7,302 nucleotides of DNA. Origin: Halomonas sp. (GTDB lineage Bacteria; Pseudomonadota; Gammaproteobacteria; Pseudomonadales; Halomonadaceae). Each line of letters begins with the position of its first letter. Positions within the stretch are counted from its first letter, which is position 1. The notes under the pieces are model-generated. The model ran no database searches. It was not told where the DNA came from and worked only from the letters and a program-made list of their open reading frames with translations. The DNA lies in assembly GCA_007129225.1 (NCBI GenBank), contig SKVX01000477.1:1-7302 (forward strand), written 5' to 3'. Positions 6,522 to 7,302 of this stretch are shown here, in pieces. The position numbers and the translations under genes were made by a program.

Positions 6522-6539
6522 GTGATGGTTTTGTATCAC
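6522..6539. promoter_or_regulatory. Dyad overlapping the PYP -35 region, candidate operator
   Basis: GTGAT (6522-6526), eight bases, then ATCAC (6535-6539) form a perfect two-fold symmetric site. It overlaps the candidate -35 box of the PYP promoter. The centre is too wide for a CRP site (which needs a 6-base spacer between TGTGA and TCACA). The regulator is unknown. Confidence 0.35.
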
Positions 6540-6561
6540 TTGTGTATAGCTATAGTATAAT
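6531..6561 (+). promoter_or_regulatory. Candidate sigma70 promoter of the PYP gene
   Basis: A perfect TATAAT -10 box (6556-6561) sits in a very AT-rich stretch that includes the 10-base palindrome TATAGCTATA (6545-6554). The best -35 is TTGTAT (6531-6536) with a long 19-base spacer and only its TTG matching consensus. Such a promoter would likely need an activator or be tightly controlled. Transcription would start near 6567-6569, giving a leader of about 45 bases. Confidence 0.55.
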
Positions 6562-6563
6562 CC

Positions 6564-6585
6564 GTTACTGCCACGCGGCAGTAAC
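6564..6585. promoter_or_regulatory. Perfect 9-base inverted repeat at the PYP transcription start, candidate operator
   Basis: GTTACTGCC (6564-6572), four bases ACGC, then GGCAGTAAC (6577-6585) are exact reverse complements. The repeat begins two bases after the TATAAT box and so spans the predicted transcription start, which is the classic position for a repressor operator. It is not followed by a T-run, so it is unlikely to be a terminator. If transcription starts upstream of it, it could also form a leader hairpin just before the Shine-Dalgarno. Confidence 0.6.
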
Positions 6586-6611
6586 CATTGACAGGCGCAG
6601 GAGTTATAGAA

Positions 6612-6995
6612 ATGGCATTAGATAAAGTGATTTTCGGCAGTGATGATATTGAAAATTCGCTGGCAAAAATGGATGACAAGAAACTGGACTCCCTGGCATT
6701 TGGCGCCATTCAGCTCGATGCTTCCGGCAAGATCATCCAATACAATGCAGCGGAAGGCAGCATCACCGGCCGCGATCCGAAAAGTGTCATCGGCAAGAAC
6801 TTCTTTACCGATGTGGCACCTTGCACGCAGAGCAAGGAATTTCAGGGCCGCTTCAAGGAAGGGGTCAAGAATGATGACCTCAATACCATGTTTGAATATA
6901 TTTTTGATTACCAAATGAAACCCACCAAGGTGAAGGTGCATATGAAAAAAGCGCTTACCGGCGATTCGTACTGGATATTTGTCAAGCGGCTATAA
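6612..6995 (+). CDS. pyp: Photoactive yellow protein (PYP), blue-light photoreceptor
   Basis: A 127-residue single PAS-fold protein, against 125 in Halorhodospira halophila, from which it differs at a minority of positions by my recollection. PYP binds p-coumaric acid through a thioester to a cysteine and undergoes a blue-light photocycle. All key residues are present, shifted by two from archetype numbering: chromophore Cys C71 in DVAPCTQS, Y44 and E48 that hydrogen-bond the phenolate (QYNAAEG), T52, R54, Y96 and F98 in the FEYIFDYQM loop, and M102, important for dark recovery. The sequence belongs to the fast-cycling halophile class rather than the Rhodobacter type. An in-frame TTG at 6588 is possible but less likely, since AGGAG (6599-6603) is 8 bases before the ATG at 6612. 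The gene is AT-richer than most of its neighbours. The next gene on the same strand is probably the chromophore ligase. Confidence 0.97.
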   Translation: MALDKVIFGSDDIENSLAKMDDKKLDSLAFGAIQLDASGKIIQYNAAEGSITGRDPKSVIGKNFFTDVAPCTQSKEFQGRFKEGVKNDDLNTMFEYIFDYQMKPTKVKVHMKKALTGDSYWIFVKRL

Positions 6996-7080
6996 CTGGA
7001 TGAGGTTGACCTTGGTGCTTTGTCATGGCTCAGGTCGATTGTTGTAGGTAGATCCGTTTGCCAGGCCCAGGAACCCATTT

Positions 7081-7302
7081 ATGACTCAATGGCTGACAAA
7101 AGCCGATTGCAAAGCGGTTATGTACTCCCTGTTCTGTGCTGAGCTAGCCGCTTATCGGGGCGAAACAGTGCCTGGCTGGCAGGAGTTGCAGGAGATTGAC
7201 TCGCTCGAACGGTTGCATCTTGCTGCCTGCGTCAATGAGTTTTTTTGCTTGCATGAAACCGGGCTGGAAGACCGTCTGTTGATGACATACAGCTTTGATG
7301 AC
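7081..7302 (+). CDS. Probable p-coumaroyl-CoA ligase for PYP chromophore, N-terminal part (runs off right edge)
   Basis: The frame is open from the ATG to the window end (74 codons), with AGGA (7069-7072) 8 bases upstream. The visible part includes DSLERLHLAACVNEFF and CLHETGLEDRLL, which I associate with the helical N-terminus of the AMP-forming p-coumarate:CoA ligases encoded next to pyp. The adenylation motifs that would prove it lie beyond the edge. Such a ligase activates p-coumarate to its CoA thioester, the donor for attachment to PYP Cys71. It lies 85 bases after the PYP stop on the same strand with no terminator or strong promoter seen between them, so co-transcription is likely. The gene itself is well supported; its function rests mainly on context and a short match. 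Confidence 0.6.
   Translation, partial: MTQWLTKADCKAVMYSLFCAELAAYRGETVPGWQELQEIDSLERLHLAACVNEFFCLHETGLEDRLLMTYSFDD

Noticed and set aside
6521..6540. CRP binding site (TGTGA ... TCACT) upstream of PYP
   Set aside because: The spacing between half-sites is 10 bases rather than 6, so a CRP site is unlikely; kept only as an unassigned dyad.
6588..6593. Perfect TTGACA as a -35 box just upstream of PYP
   Set aside because: No -10-like sequence lies about 17 bases downstream; that position falls on the start codon.
1..7302. CRISPR array, tRNA, rRNA or complete insertion sequence
   Set aside because: No regularly spaced repeats, cloverleaf-like segments, rRNA stretches or transposase genes were seen. 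The only multi-copy sequence is the 37-base pair of repeats around the cyclase.

Overview
The window looks like chromosome from a moderately halophilic gammaproteobacterium, most likely Halomonadaceae (Halomonas or a relative). This rests on the GC-rich bacterial gene style, the gene families present, and a photoactive yellow protein (PYP) very close to the Halorhodospira halophila archetype. The genus is an inference.

Layout, left to right. The left edge holds the first 17 codons of a minus-strand gene that reads like the N-terminus of a MoxR-type AAA+ ATPase. Upstream of it on the same strand is a complete beta-hydroxyacid dehydrogenase of the 3-hydroxyisobutyrate / tartronate-semialdehyde type (162-1043). 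A 541-base intergenic stretch follows, with a candidate promoter for each flanking gene, a REP-like palindrome and an extended inverted repeat. Next comes an EamA/DMT-family transporter (1585-2436) whose GC content is clearly lower than that of the dehydrogenase. A 327-base gap then holds one copy of a 37-base repeat and a possible remnant of a GGDEF domain. After it lies a PAS-GGDEF diguanylate cyclase (2764-3627), and the second copy of the 37-base repeat starts one base after its stop codon.

A 655-residue minus-strand protein (3692-5659) converges on the cyclase. I do not recognise it as a named family. Its C-terminal third carries a Gln-x5-Cys ... His ... Asn-Pro-Asn pattern that suggests an undescribed papain-like cysteine hydrolase. 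Divergent from it is a small SRPBCC/AHSA1-type protein (5908-6393).

The right end is a light-sensing module. It has a PYP gene (6612-6995) with every chromophore-pocket residue conserved, preceded by an AT-rich promoter with a perfect -10 box and two dyads, one of which spans the predicted transcription start. The PYP gene is followed by the first 74 codons of a gene that is probably the p-coumaroyl-CoA ligase which activates the PYP chromophore. This module is AT-richer than most of the window. The genes otherwise look like a loose collection rather than one pathway. The only clear functional partnership is PYP with the gene after it; a link between PYP and the cyclase is possible but unproven.
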